Source of the DNA: Pseudacidovorax sp.
GTDB lineage: Bacteria > Pseudomonadota > Gammaproteobacteria > Burkholderiales > Burkholderiaceae_C
NCBI RefSeq assembly: GCF_017991995.1
Contig: NZ_JAGOPN010000031.1
Location: 1-45,926, forward strand
Reading direction: 5' to 3'
DNA: 45,926 nucleotides
Shown: piece by piece, positions 27,336-36,168 of the stretch
Position numbering within the stretch: position 1 is the first letter of the stretch
How the letters are laid out: each line of letters begins with the position of its first letter
Translations under genes and position numbers: made by a program
Notes under the pieces: generated by a model
What the model saw: the letters and a program-made list of their open reading frames with translations, nothing else
Told to the model about the DNA's origin: nothing
Databases searched by the model: none

Positions 27336-29636
27336 TCAGCTCGCCCGCGCCGTCAGCCACTGGCTCGGCGGCAGGGGCGCGCCGACGATGCGGATCTCGC
27401 CCAGGCTGCCCAGGAAGCCGGTGGACATGCCGTCGGCCCACTGGCCGCAGCCGATGGCCATCTGCTGCTGGGCGGCCACGTACTGGATGCCGTGCATGTT
27501 GCTGTTGTTGCGCAGCACCGGCGCACCCTCCACGTACATCGTGGTCGCGTAGCCGTCCGCCGGGTCGTTGACGATGGCCACGTGCAGCCACTGGCCCGCC
27601 GAGATGCTGCCCGACCAGCAGGTCAGGTTGGTCGCCTGGTCGGTGGGCACGATCTCCCACTGGAACTCCATCAGGTTCGACAGCGCGAACATCATGGGGG
27701 TGTCGCCCTCGCCGCTGCCGAAGCCCTGCAGGTGCGAGCGCGCGCCCAGCCGGTACAGGATGCCCATCCAGCCGTTGACGTTGGCGTCGAAGGCCGGGTC
27801 GATGTAGACGAAGGCCTCGACCGTGTAGCCGTTCAGGAACTGCTCGGTGTTCAGCTTCGAGGTCTTGTCGGTGGTGAAGTACGAGGCCCGGCTGCCGGTG
27901 GCATTCAGAAAGCGCAGGCTGCCCGGCGCGGCCGACAGCGGGTGGTGGCTCCTGGACCAGACCAGGTCGCCGTCCTTGCCCATCCAGGTGTTGACCGAGA
28001 TGGGATTGGCGCCCGCGGGGGACACGTCGGCGATCTGCTGGCCGTTCTGGTACGGAAACTTGTCGCCCTCGGCCGCCGTGCTGCTGTAGAAGCGCCAGTG
28101 CGCCAGCGTGTTGGCCACCTTGGGATAGTCGTCCGGACCCGACGCCGGCCGGCTCGAGGCCACGGTGGGGCTCTTGAAGTTGGTGAGGATCGTCTCCTTG
28201 GCCTGCTGCGTGATGGCCTTGGTGCGCGTGCCGGCCGGCACGACAAAGCCGGGGTTGAAGCCGCCGAAGCGCGCCGCGAAGTCGATGTCGAGGGTGAAGC
28301 CCTGGTTGGCGTCCGTGAGCCAGGCCGAGTCGAAGTTGTTCAGCTCGGCCTGCGGCTTGACCGGCACCCACGGCGAGAAGGAACTGGCCACGATCTTCTT
28401 GTGGGTCAGGTCGAACTCGTACATGCGCATCAGGCCGTTGCCGCCCATGTAGGCCATCTGGTAGTCCACCACCATCAGGAACACGTCGTGGCCGAAGGCG
28501 TTCTTCTTCGTCACGGTGCACGAGCCGTGGTAATGGCCGTTCACGGCCATGAAGATCTGGTCGTTGTTCTTGATGAGCCTGTCCCACATGTAGTTGGAAT
28601 AGGCCGTGTCGGCGGCGGTCACGCCGTCCTGGCCGATGCCCATCAGCTGGTGGTTGATCAGGATGACCGGCAGCGTCGGGTTCTTCTGGATCACCTGGTT
28701 GGCCCAGGCGATGGCGTCGTCGGAGGCGCGCCACGACATGGAGAGCACCAGAAAGCGGTTTCCCTCGGCCTGGAACACGTGGTACTCGTGGAAGCCGGAG
28801 GAATGCCGCCCGCCGAAGGTGGACTGCTGCTGGGCCCGCGCGGTGGGAAACACCTGCAGGTAGGGCTCGAACAGGTTCACGCGGTGGCTGCCGCCGTCCT
28901 GGTAGCCGTCGGTGTTGTCGAAGCCGGTCACGCCCACGCCCCAGTCGGGGCCCCATTGCATGTCGGAGCCGATGGCGCCCACGTCATGGTTGCCGGCGCA
29001 GATGGAATACGGGCATTTGGCCTGCTCCAGCACCTGCATGGCCTGGCTGGCCAATTCCCATTCCTTTTGAACCGTATTGGCCGCGATCTGCCCATTGCCC
29101 ACCAGGTCGGTGGAAGCGCTCCAAGGCGCGGATTTTTCCGACGAGTAATACCAGGATTGGTCGACCACGTCGCCCAGATGCATGGTGAATGCGGTCTTCA
29201 ATTGCTGCGCGTTATTGGCGATCCATTGCGTCTGCGCCTTGAAGGGATTGTTGTAGCGCGGATCGATATCGGCATAGAGCTTCTGGTAGAGCATGCCCAT
29301 TTTTTGCGACGCATAGCGCGAATAGAACTGCGTGTCGGGCAGCACCATCACCGAAAACGACGACGTCGGCACCACCGGCGTGGGTTGCGTCTGCGGCGCG
29401 GCAGCGGGCGCCGGTGCGGGCGCAGGCGCCGCACCGGTGCCGCTGCCCGAGGAGGAAGAGGACGCCGGCAGCAGCGTGCTGCCATCGCCGCCGCAGCCGG
29501 CCAGCACGCCCGACACGCCCACGGCGGAGCCTGCCAGCATCAGCTGGAGCAGGCGCCGGCGCTGGATCTCGTTGACGCGCGCGAGCTCGTCGATATTCAA
29601 CGCCGCGGGAATGCGCGTATTTTGGTATTCACTCAT
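27336..29636 (-). CDS. exported metallophosphoesterase lipoprotein with LamG-like domain
   Basis: A 766-residue calcineurin-type phosphoesterase. Residues 26-48 carry a QRRRLLQL arginine motif, a hydrophobic stretch and a lipobox ending at C48 (LAGC), so it is likely a lipoprotein, possibly by the Tat route. A Ser/Ala/Pro linker follows. Metal-site motifs are D101 (LPDTQ), GDVVD at 155-159, GNHD at 215-218, a later INHQ and GHYH. The C-terminal ~200 residues look like a concanavalin/LamG-type sugar-binding fold (LNTEQFLNGYTVEAFVYID). The ATG at 29636 has GAGGG upstream. It is divergent from a three-gene operon led by another phosphoesterase, across a palindrome. Codon use around 29040-29330 is less GC-rich than the rest of the gene. 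Natural substrate unknown. Confidence 0.88.
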   Translation of the reverse strand: MSEYQNTRIPAALNIDELARVNEIQRRRLLQLMLAGSAVGVSGVLAGCGGDGSTLLPASSSSSGSGTGAAPAPAPAPAAAPQTQPTPVVPTSSFSVMVLPDTQFYSRYASQKMGMLYQKLYADIDPRYNNPFKAQTQWIANNAQQLKTAFTMHLGDVVDQSWYYSSEKSAPWSASTDLVGNGQIAANTVQKEWELASQAMQVLEQAKCPYSICAGNHDVGAIGSDMQWGPDWGVGVTGFDNTDGYQDGGSHRVNLFEPYLQVFPTARAQQQSTFGGRHSSGFHEYHVFQAEGNRFLVLSMSWRASDDAIAWANQVIQKNPTLPVILINHQLMGIGQDGVTAADTAYSNYMWDRLIKNNDQIFMAVNGHYHGSCTVTKKNAFGHDVFLMVVDYQMAYMGGNGLMRMYEFDLTHKKIVASSFSPWVPVKPQAELNNFDSAWLTDANQGFTLDIDFAARFGGFNPGFVVPAGTRTKAITQQAKETILTNFKSPTVASSRPASGPDDYPKVANTLAHWRFYSSTAAEGDKFPYQNGQQIADVSPAGANPISVNTWMGKDGDLVWSRSHHPLSAAPGSLRFLNATGSRASYFTTDKTSKLNTEQFLNGYTVEAFVYIDPAFDANVNGWMGILYRLGARSHLQGFGSGEGDTPMMFALSNLMEFQWEIVPTDQATNLTCWSGSISAGQWLHVAIVNDPADGYATTMYVEGAPVLRNNSNMHGIQYVAAQQQMAIGCGQWADGMSTGFLGSLGEIRIVGAPLPPSQWLTARAS

Positions 29637-29911
29637 TTCGAACCCTCGATGGAACGGCGCAATGCAGTGCGCCTGAAAAAGGCGAAATGATCGGGACGCG
29701 TCTTTACATTCAAGTGACAAATTCACCTGAATATTTCCCAGACCTGGTCAGCTTGGTTTAAGCAAAAACAAGGAATCGCGCGCGGCCACGAAATGCCGCC
29801 GCTGCATGCGCCAGAAGTCAGCATCGTTTCAGCTTTCCTTCACGGGCATGACACCGCCATTGACCAACATTCAGCGGTTTTGCATTTCCAGCCCACGATC
29901 AAGAGGTCATC
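29637..29911. promoter_or_regulatory. divergent promoter region with a 23-base palindrome
   Basis: This 275-base gap between the two phosphoesterase genes is less GC-rich than the coding DNA on either side. TTCAAGTGA-N5-TCACCTGAA at 29709-29731 is a palindrome with one mismatch, well placed to act on both promoters. A forward start at a TTG (29912) is preceded by AAGAGG. I looked for a Pho box and found only partial matches, so the regulator is unknown. Confidence 0.5.
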
Positions 29912-32290
29912 TTGAAACCCACCGCCCCTTCGACTTCACGTCTTCTTCTCCCGGCCCTCACCGTGCTGGCCGCTGCGGCCCTGACCGCCTGCGGCGGCGG
30001 TGGCAACGATGGCATCGCCTTCCTGCCGGCATCGACCAGCAGCGGCAGTAACAGCAACGGCGGCCAGACCGGCAGCACGGCCAACACCGTGGCCGTCAAC
30101 GGCGTGGTCGCGGCAACGGCCTTCAAGTCCGGCAGCGCCACCGACCCCGTCTTCTCGGCCGGCTACTTCGCAGGCGCTAAGGTCTGCGTCGACAGCAACA
30201 ACAACGGCCGCTGCGACGACGGCGAGACCGCCACCACCACCGACGCCAGCGGCAAGTTCAGCCTGACGGTGCCCACCGGCTCGGCCCTGCTGGCCGACAT
30301 CGGCACCAGCGCCAGGAACACCGCCACCGGCCAGGCCGTGGCCAGCCGCGAGGCGCTGCGCATCAGCGCCGGCCAGGTCAGCGACCAGCAGGCCGCGCAG
30401 GTCGTCATCAGCCCGCTGTCGGCCGAGGTGGCCCGCCTGATCGACGCCAACGGCAGCAGCTATGCCACCGAGCGCAAGAACGTCGCCAGCCGCCTGGGCG
30501 TGGCCGAGACCGCGGTGCTGGGCGACTTCAACCAGGCCAGCGGCAAGGCCCAGGCCGCCCTGCTGGCCGAGGCCAATGCGCTGAACAACCGCTACGTCTA
30601 CGCCACCGCCAAGCTCGACCGCGGCGACCTGTACCCCGACGCGCTGGCCGTGCCCGGCGGCGATCCGCGCCTGACGGGCAAGAACGGCGTCACGGCCCTC
30701 ACCGCCAACACGGCCGACGCGCGCAAGCCCATCACCTTTGCGCAGGCCCAGCAGGCCGCCTTCAACGTCGAAGGCATCCCGCGCTACGACAACATCTTCA
30801 TCGTGATGCTGGAGAACAAGGCGACCTCGTCGATCGTCAACTCGCCCTACGCGCCCAAGATCAACGCCTACCTGCAGGCCGGCAACCAGCTGGTGAGCTA
30901 CTACGCCACCGGCAACCCCAGCGAGCCCAACTACACCGCCCTGGGCGGCGCCGACGACTTCGGCATCACCGACGACAGCCAGTGGAACTGCAACGCTACC
31001 GGCCCCACCGCCGTGCAGGACCTGCCCGTGCCCGACAACACCCAGCCCGGCCTGGCCAGCTCGCCCTTCAAGACCACCTGTACCCAGGCCGCCGCGGTCA
31101 GCCACAACATCGTGGGCCGGCCCAACCTGTTCAACGCCATCACCGCCGCGGGCATGACCTGGCGCACCTACAGCGAGTCGATGAACCCGGGCCAGGACTT
31201 CCGCACCGACAGCGTGGCCGACGCTGCCGTCACCGCGCAGGACCATGTGTACCCGCCCGGCACCCTGGGCCCCAACACCAGCGCCATCGGCGACGCCACG
31301 CTCACGCTGCCCATGCCCGCCGGCCTGTACAAGACCAAGCACCACCCCGGCATGGCCTACCAGAACGTGCGCAGCGCGCCCGAGTGGAAGTACAGCAACC
31401 GCACGATGGGCGGCGGCCAGTGGGATGCGGCCCTCAGCAAGGCCAGCGCCTACACCGTGCCCACCGGCTACGACATCGACCAGCTGGGCACCGACCTGGC
31501 CAGCGGCAACGTCGGCAACCTCAACTTCCTGATGCCCGACCAGTGCGACGACATGCATGGCATCAGCGTCAAGGGCACCAATGGCGGCGGCACCACCGCA
31601 TCGGCCAGCGATTGCAGCAGCGTGGCCAACAACGTGGCCACCAGCGCCGTGTCGCCCATCATCACGCGCGGCGACAACTACGTGGACTACGTCGTCAAGA
31701 AGATCCAGGCCTCGCCGCTCTGGCAGAACCCCAACAAGCGCGTCGCCATCGTGCTGATGTTCGACGAGGGCAATGCGACCGCCGGCTTCAACTCCTGCTG
31801 CGGCTGGAACCCGCTGAAGGTCAAGCAGACGACCAACATGCCCAACCCGCTGCAGCAGAACGCGGACGGCAGCTGGTCGCAGGACACCACCATCAACAAC
31901 TACCAGATGGGCAACCGCGGCCACGGCGAAAGCATCTTCGGCATCCTGACCAACCAGCCCAACGCACCCAAGGGCGTGGTCGACAGCGACGCCTACAGCC
32001 ACTTCGCCTTCGTGCGCACGCTGCAGGACATGTTCGGCCTGGCCGACCCGGGCAACGATGCCTCGTACATGAACCGCTCCAAGTACACCGAGGCCTTCAT
32101 CGCCGCGAACATCCTGAACCTGCCCGAGTACGCCGGCAGCGCCGACACGCACTTCGACAGCGTGCGGCCCATCAACCACGCCTTCGTGGCGCCCGCCGGC
32201 TACACGCAGAAGCAGTCCGCCGACGTGACCGTAGCCGCGCAGACCGGCCCCGACGCCAACCAGACCAACGTCTGGGCCGTCAAGCCATGA
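29912..32290 (+). CDS. lipoprotein phosphoesterase (acid phosphatase / phospholipase C-like family)
   Basis: A 792-residue exported enzyme. Residues 1-27 are a lipoprotein signal ending in LTAC (C27). Residues ~50-240 form a beta-rich N-terminal part; from about 291 the PF04185-type catalytic domain begins with YDNIFIVMLEN and continues with NPSEPNYTALGG, VAIVLMFDEG and NRGHGESIFG, the metal and phosphate site motifs of acid phosphatases and phospholipase C relatives. The start is TTG at 29912 with AAGAGG five bases ahead. The stop overlaps the ATG of the peroxidase gene (ATGA), marking a coupled operon. It probably removes phosphate from exogenous esters in the periplasm or at the outer membrane; the substrate is inferred from the family only. 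Confidence 0.87.
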   Translation: MKPTAPSTSRLLLPALTVLAAAALTACGGGGNDGIAFLPASTSSGSNSNGGQTGSTANTVAVNGVVAATAFKSGSATDPVFSAGYFAGAKVCVDSNNNGRCDDGETATTTDASGKFSLTVPTGSALLADIGTSARNTATGQAVASREALRISAGQVSDQQAAQVVISPLSAEVARLIDANGSSYATERKNVASRLGVAETAVLGDFNQASGKAQAALLAEANALNNRYVYATAKLDRGDLYPDALAVPGGDPRLTGKNGVTALTANTADARKPITFAQAQQAAFNVEGIPRYDNIFIVMLENKATSSIVNSPYAPKINAYLQAGNQLVSYYATGNPSEPNYTALGGADDFGITDDSQWNCNATGPTAVQDLPVPDNTQPGLASSPFKTTCTQAAAVSHNIVGRPNLFNAITAAGMTWRTYSESMNPGQDFRTDSVADAAVTAQDHVYPPGTLGPNTSAIGDATLTLPMPAGLYKTKHHPGMAYQNVRSAPEWKYSNRTMGGGQWDAALSKASAYTVPTGYDIDQLGTDLASGNVGNLNFLMPDQCDDMHGISVKGTNGGGTTASASDCSSVANNVATSAVSPIITRGDNYVDYVVKKIQASPLWQNPNKRVAIVLMFDEGNATAGFNSCCGWNPLKVKQTTNMPNPLQQNADGSWSQDTTINNYQMGNRGHGESIFGILTNQPNAPKGVVDSDAYSHFAFVRTLQDMFGLADPGNDASYMNRSKYTEAFIAANILNLPEYAGSADTHFDSVRPINHAFVAPAGYTQKQSADVTVAAQTGPDANQTNVWAVKP

Positions 32291-33729
32291 GGCGGACCAT
32301 CGCTCCGGCGGCCGGCGCCACGCTCATCGCGGTGGTGGCGGCGGCTGCCGTGGCGGTGGGCCTGGCCAGCTGCGGCGGCGGCAGCGGCGGGGGCGGCAGC
32401 GCCCTGCCGCTGGGGCTGGGCGCCAGCGGCAGCGCGGCAGCGCCAGCCCCTGCGGCGGCGGCGCCTGCGGCCGCCCCCGCTCCCGCGCCAGCCTCCGGCC
32501 CGCTCAGCCTGGCCGCCCAGGTGGGCCAGAAGATGTTCTTCGACAAGGCCCTGTCGGGCTCGGGCCAGATGAGCTGCGCCTCGTGCCACGACCCCGCCCA
32601 TGCCTACGCCCCCGCCAACGACCTGGCCGTGCAACTGGGCGGCCCCAGGCTGGACCAGCCCGGCACCCGCGCCGTGCCCTCGCTGCGCTACAAGGAATTC
32701 ACCCCCGCCTACGCCGACCTGCTGGACAACCCCGACGGCATCAGCGCCCCGGGCCCCGGCGGCGGCTTCACCTGGGACGGCCGCGCCGACACCCTGGCCG
32801 ACCAGGCCCGCGTGCCGCTGCTCAACGCCGCCGAAATGGCCAATGCCAGCCCGGCTGACGTGGTGCGCAAGCTGCAGGCCGCCAGCTACGCGCCGCTCAT
32901 CACGCAGGCCTTCGGCGCGCATGTGTTCGACAACCCCGACACCGCCTTTGCCAGCGCGGTGCAGGCCCTGCAGGCCTACCAGCTGGAAGACACCAGCTTT
33001 CACCCCTACACCAGCAAGTTCGACCGCTATGCCAGCAACAAGCTGGGCGGCAACCTCTCGCCGGCCGAGGTGCGGGGCCTGAAGGTGTTCACCGATCCCG
33101 CCACCGGCAACTGCGCCTCGTGCCACTACCAGGGCGCGGGGCTCAACGGCAGCTCGGCCCTGTTCACCGACTTCTCGTACGAGGCCATCGGCGTGCCGCG
33201 CAACACCGCCATTGCCGCCAATGCCGACCCCACCTACTACGACATGGGCGTATGCGGCCCCCTGCGCACCGACCACCAGCCCGTCCGCCCCGGCGCCGCC
33301 GACAGCTTCTGCGGCATGTTCAAGGCCCCCACTTTGCGCAACGTGGCCACGCGCAGCGCCTTCTTCCACAACGGGGTGATGCACACGCTGGAGCAGGTCA
33401 TCCGCTTCTACAACACGCGCGACACCAACCCCGAGCTGTGGTACCCCACCGTGGGTGGCCAGCCCAAGGCCAAGAACGACCCGGCCTTTCCGACCTACGG
33501 GCTCATCACCACCCAGTACACGGGCGGCACCGTCCGGAAGTTCGACGACCTGCCCAGCGCCTACCTGCCCAACATCGACCCGCAGATGCCCATGGACGGC
33601 CGCAAGGCCGGCTCCGCCCCGCCCATGTCGGAGCAGGACATCCATGACCTGATCTGCTTCCTGCACACCCTGGACGACGCCGACACCACGGCCGCCCAAC
33701 CGCTCAAGCCCGAAGACTGCGCCCAATGA
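32287..33729 (+). CDS. dihaem cytochrome c peroxidase / MauG-like lipoprotein
   Basis: A 480-residue exported protein. A lipobox ends at C29 (GLASC), followed by a Gly/Ala/Pro linker to about residue 75. Two CASCH haem motifs are at 97-101 and 276-280, the spacing of the bacterial cytochrome c peroxidase / MauG family, and the GMFKAPTLRNVATRSAFFHNG segment is the typical C-terminal haem-domain signature. Members reduce peroxide or carry out oxidative protein or metabolite modification. ATGA overlaps with both neighbours place it in the middle of a tightly coupled three-gene operon with a phosphoesterase, an unusual partner for this family. Confidence 0.9.
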   Translation: MRRTIAPAAGATLIAVVAAAAVAVGLASCGGGSGGGGSALPLGLGASGSAAAPAPAAAAPAAAPAPAPASGPLSLAAQVGQKMFFDKALSGSGQMSCASCHDPAHAYAPANDLAVQLGGPRLDQPGTRAVPSLRYKEFTPAYADLLDNPDGISAPGPGGGFTWDGRADTLADQARVPLLNAAEMANASPADVVRKLQAASYAPLITQAFGAHVFDNPDTAFASAVQALQAYQLEDTSFHPYTSKFDRYASNKLGGNLSPAEVRGLKVFTDPATGNCASCHYQGAGLNGSSALFTDFSYEAIGVPRNTAIAANADPTYYDMGVCGPLRTDHQPVRPGAADSFCGMFKAPTLRNVATRSAFFHNGVMHTLEQVIRFYNTRDTNPELWYPTVGGQPKAKNDPAFPTYGLITTQYTGGTVRKFDDLPSAYLPNIDPQMPMDGRKAGSAPPMSEQDIHDLICFLHTLDDADTTAAQPLKPEDCAQ

Positions 33730-34418
33730 CGCGCCCCATGACCCCGACCACCCTGCCCCTTCCCGCCCCTGGCCCCGTCGCCCCGCGTAGCCGCCTGGCC
33801 GTGACCGCTGCCGCCGCGCTGCTCTGCGCCGCCGCCCTGCTGGCCGGCTGCCAGCACGAAGCCACCGTGGACCCCGGCGCCCTGCATGCCGCCACCGAGC
33901 TGTACCTGGCCCGCCACGGCGACCTGTGCCTGGGCAAGCCCCGCTGGCCCATCGACGTGACCCCGGCCGAGGCCCGGGCCCATGCGCGCGACGCTGTGCA
34001 GATGCCCGTGCTGCAGCACCTGGGCCTGGTGCAGGCCGAAGACATCGCCCTGCCCGCCACGGCCGAGGCGCCCGCCACCGCCGCCACGCGCTACACGCTC
34101 ACCCCCGAAGGCCAGAAGTACTTCATCGCCCGCAAGACCGCCACTGGCACCGCGGCGCCGGCCGACTTCTGCGCCGCCCACCTCACGCTCGACCGCATCG
34201 TCGGCTGGGCGCCCGAGCCCGGGCACCCCGCGGCCGACGGCGGCCCGGTGGTCGTCACCTACACCTACCACGTGCAGCCCGCGCCCTGGGCCGCCGACGC
34301 CGATGCGCAGCGCGTGTTTCCCATGGTGGCGCGCGTGGTGCAGGGCGCGGGCAGCCTGCAGCTGCGCCAGGCCTTCACGCATGGGCCCGAGGGGTGGGTG
34401 CCCGCCAGCGGCACCTGA
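33726..34418 (+). CDS. lipoprotein of unknown function
   Basis: A 230-residue lipoprotein: hydrophobic segment about 24-41 and lipobox LLAGC (C42). The mature part is soluble with patches such as YTLTPEGQKYFIARK and VVVTYTYHVQPAPW. It does not match a family I recognise. It is the third gene of the phosphoesterase-peroxidase operon, starting in ATGA overlap with the peroxidase stop and followed by a strong terminator, so a shared role is likely. All three operon products are predicted lipoproteins. Confidence 0.8.
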   Translation: MTRPMTPTTLPLPAPGPVAPRSRLAVTAAAALLCAAALLAGCQHEATVDPGALHAATELYLARHGDLCLGKPRWPIDVTPAEARAHARDAVQMPVLQHLGLVQAEDIALPATAEAPATAATRYTLTPEGQKYFIARKTATGTAAPADFCAAHLTLDRIVGWAPEPGHPAADGGPVVVTYTYHVQPAPWAADADAQRVFPMVARVVQGAGSLQLRQAFTHGPEGWVPASGT

Positions 34419-34485
34419 CCTCATCCCGGCCGCCGCGGCCGCCCTTGGCAAGCCATCCAGCGGCCTGCCCCACCCCGCAAAGCAC

Positions 34486-34523
34486 AACGCCCATGGCCCC
34501 TTCACAGGGCCATGGGCGTTCTT
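34486..34523 (+). terminator. strong terminator closing the phosphoesterase operon
   Basis: A 14-base arm at 34486-34499 and its perfect complement at 34507-34520 make a 14-bp stem with a 7-base loop, followed by a short CTTGCTT tail. It lies 67 bases after the lipoprotein stop. Confidence 0.85.
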
Positions 34524-34794
34524 GCTTGGGGCTGGCGGAGCCCCTTTACAACCAAACCGCTAATCGTTGCTGAATTCAGTAGAAATCTTGCAGAGGTAGA
34601 GATTTTTTCTCATTTCCTTCACTTTTATTAAGCCTAAAGTGTCAGCAAGTCTTCAATTCCGATGATTTCGTGCGCACAAGCCCACATCCCAGCTTCTAGC
34701 ATGCGTTACTACTTTCAGCCTCCTTGCAACGCATGCAGCGAATCGTCACATTGGGCGCTACTCATTATTTCGGCTGCGGCCGGCTTGTACGCGC
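34524..34794. promoter_or_regulatory. AT-richer intergenic region with a spaced inverted repeat
   Basis: No coding frame was seen here. GCATGCGTT at 34699-34707 and AACGCATGC at 34728-34736 are perfect 9-base inverted repeats 20 bases apart, about 60-95 bases ahead of the Crp/Fnr gene start at 34795. They could be its own operator. A T-rich patch lies around 34600-34630. No firm -35/-10 pair was assigned. Confidence 0.45.
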
Positions 34795-35565
34795 ATGTTG
34801 ATTCATCCTTTGCTTTCCGAGGTGCCCCAAGGGGTGCGCCAGCAACTGATGCGGTTCGTGGAACTGCGCCACTTCCGCAAAAATGACGTAGTTCTACTTA
34901 CGGGCCAGCCTGCGTTTTCGATGTATTGCGTTGCCTCGGGACTGCTGCGGGTGGGCCTGCCGACCGACGCCACAGCCCGCGCAGAACTCATCACCACCAA
35001 CTTCCTGCGCGTCAACGACATCTACCTGAGCGGCCCCCTTGCCCAGGCCGACCGCCCCAACATCTCCGAACTCACCCTGGTGGCCGCCCTGCCCTCGGCG
35101 GTGTACGTGCTGCCGATGGACATCGTACGCGGACTCTGTACACAGTACCCCTCGATCTCGATGGCTTTGGTGGACATCAGCCTGGAACGCGCCAACATGC
35201 TCCGGCGCCAGTTGCGCCGCCGAAGCACCCTGTCGGCCGAGAAGATGGTGGCACGCGTCTTGCACGAATTGACGCAACTCGCACCGCAGGGCACCCGGGC
35301 CTTCAGCAAGCGCATCTCCCAGGCGCTCATCGCCTCCTACACCGGCCTGTCGCGCGGCGTCGTCAACAAGGTCATCAACGACCTGGAGCAGCGCGGCCAA
35401 TTGCGCAGAAGCGGCGATTCGATTCAATTGGAAGAATCCGACGAATACGACACCCTTTTTGGAGAAACGCAGGAATCGCTGAGAAAACTGTACCAGCAGC
35501 AACAGCAGCAGGCGGGCAAGGACCCTGGCGCCGCGGCCAATTACAAGAAGCCCAAATGGGCGTGA
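34795..35565 (+). CDS. Crp/Fnr-family transcriptional regulator
   Basis: A 256-residue regulator. Residues ~5-125 are a cyclic-nucleotide-binding-like beta-barrel (VVLLTGQPAFSMYCVASGLLRVG), followed by the dimer helix and a winged helix-turn-helix at about 165-215 (RISQALIASYTGLSRGVVNKVINDLEQRG). There is no N-terminal cysteine cluster, so it is not an Fnr-type iron-sulfur sensor, and the cAMP phosphate-binding residues are not obvious. A polyglutamine run (QQQQQQQ region at about 236-242) precedes a basic tail. It is a single gene; a spaced inverted repeat upstream suggests autoregulation. Target genes unknown. Confidence 0.87.
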   Translation: MLIHPLLSEVPQGVRQQLMRFVELRHFRKNDVVLLTGQPAFSMYCVASGLLRVGLPTDATARAELITTNFLRVNDIYLSGPLAQADRPNISELTLVAALPSAVYVLPMDIVRGLCTQYPSISMALVDISLERANMLRRQLRRRSTLSAEKMVARVLHELTQLAPQGTRAFSKRISQALIASYTGLSRGVVNKVINDLEQRGQLRRSGDSIQLEESDEYDTLFGETQESLRKLYQQQQQQAGKDPGAAANYKKPKWA

Positions 35566-35601
35566 TCTGCCATTGCTTTGCCGGTCCGGTGCGCAAGACG
35601 A

Positions 35602-35886
35602 ATGCTTAAATTCATTTTCAGTCCCGAATACGCGGCCCGCCGGCTTGGGAAATGGCGCGGGCTGGTTCTTTTGCTTTATTCCATCCTGCTTTTTCTGGTC
35701 GTATTTCTCGCGATCTTTGTGGCGGCACCGGCCAGCGCGGGCAGCGGCGGCTACATCGTCGTCACGGTGTCCGCTGCGTTGCTCTGCGTGGTGTTCCTGC
35801 TGCGCGGCCTGCACATGCTGTACCGCGACCTGCTGTTCAAGGACTACGCCACGCTGGCCTGGCGCGCCCGTCGCAGGCACCGTTAG
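35602..35886 (+). CDS. small two-helix membrane protein
   Basis: A 94-residue protein with two hydrophobic helices at about 19-42 and 50-67 and a basic tail (RARRRHR). I do not recognise the family. The ATG at 35602 is chosen over an upstream in-frame ATG at 35578 because the shorter form starts right before a plausible membrane topology; no clear ribosome site supports either. It lies 36 bases after the Crp/Fnr gene on the same strand and may share its transcript. Confidence 0.5.
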   Translation: MLKFIFSPEYAARRLGKWRGLVLLLYSILLFLVVFLAIFVAAPASAGSGGYIVVTVSAALLCVVFLLRGLHMLYRDLLFKDYATLAWRARRRHR

Positions 35887-35922
35887 CCGCACCGCGACGG
35901 GGCTCCGCGCACCGCCCCGTCC

Positions 35923-36168
35923 TCACGCCTGCCCCGCATAGCCCACCAGTTGGGCAGGCGCCAGGCTGGATTCGGACAGCCGCTCTTCCACCTCGCACGC
36001 CGCCTGGAGCGGCGTCAGCTTGTGCACCCGCGCATAGCCCTCGATGGCATTGCCCAGCGTCACGCGGGATACGAAAAAAGAAGTCAAACGCAGGAATGCG
36101 TGAATCGCATCCAGCCGTGCGGCCAGATCGGGTTGGGGAACGGGGACCTGTTCTGATGCGTGACTCAT
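35923..36168 (-). CDS. small protein of unknown function
   Basis: An 81-residue, mostly helical and soluble protein (LDAIHAFLRLTSFFVSRV, then HKLTPLQAACEVEERL). It is not a family I know. The ATG at 36168 has AGGAG six bases upstream, which is good support for expression. It converges with the small membrane-protein gene and is divergent from vgrG across 296 bases. Confidence 0.55.
   Translation of the reverse strand: MSHASEQVPVPQPDLAARLDAIHAFLRLTSFFVSRVTLGNAIEGYARVHKLTPLQAACEVEERLSESSLAPAQLVGYAGQA

Noticed and set aside
29690-29880. Pho boxes between the two exported phosphoesterase genes
   Set aside because: Only partial CTGTCAT-like halves with wrong spacing were found; the palindrome at 29709-29731 is the better signal.
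29936-32179. Long antisense frame in the phosphoesterase gene
   Set aside because: Val/Gly/His-rich shadow frame; the sense frame has a lipobox and family motifs.
35578-36168. The two small genes behind the Crp/Fnr gene as a toxin-antitoxin pair
   Set aside because: They lie on opposite strands, do not overlap, and neither resembles a known toxin or antitoxin.
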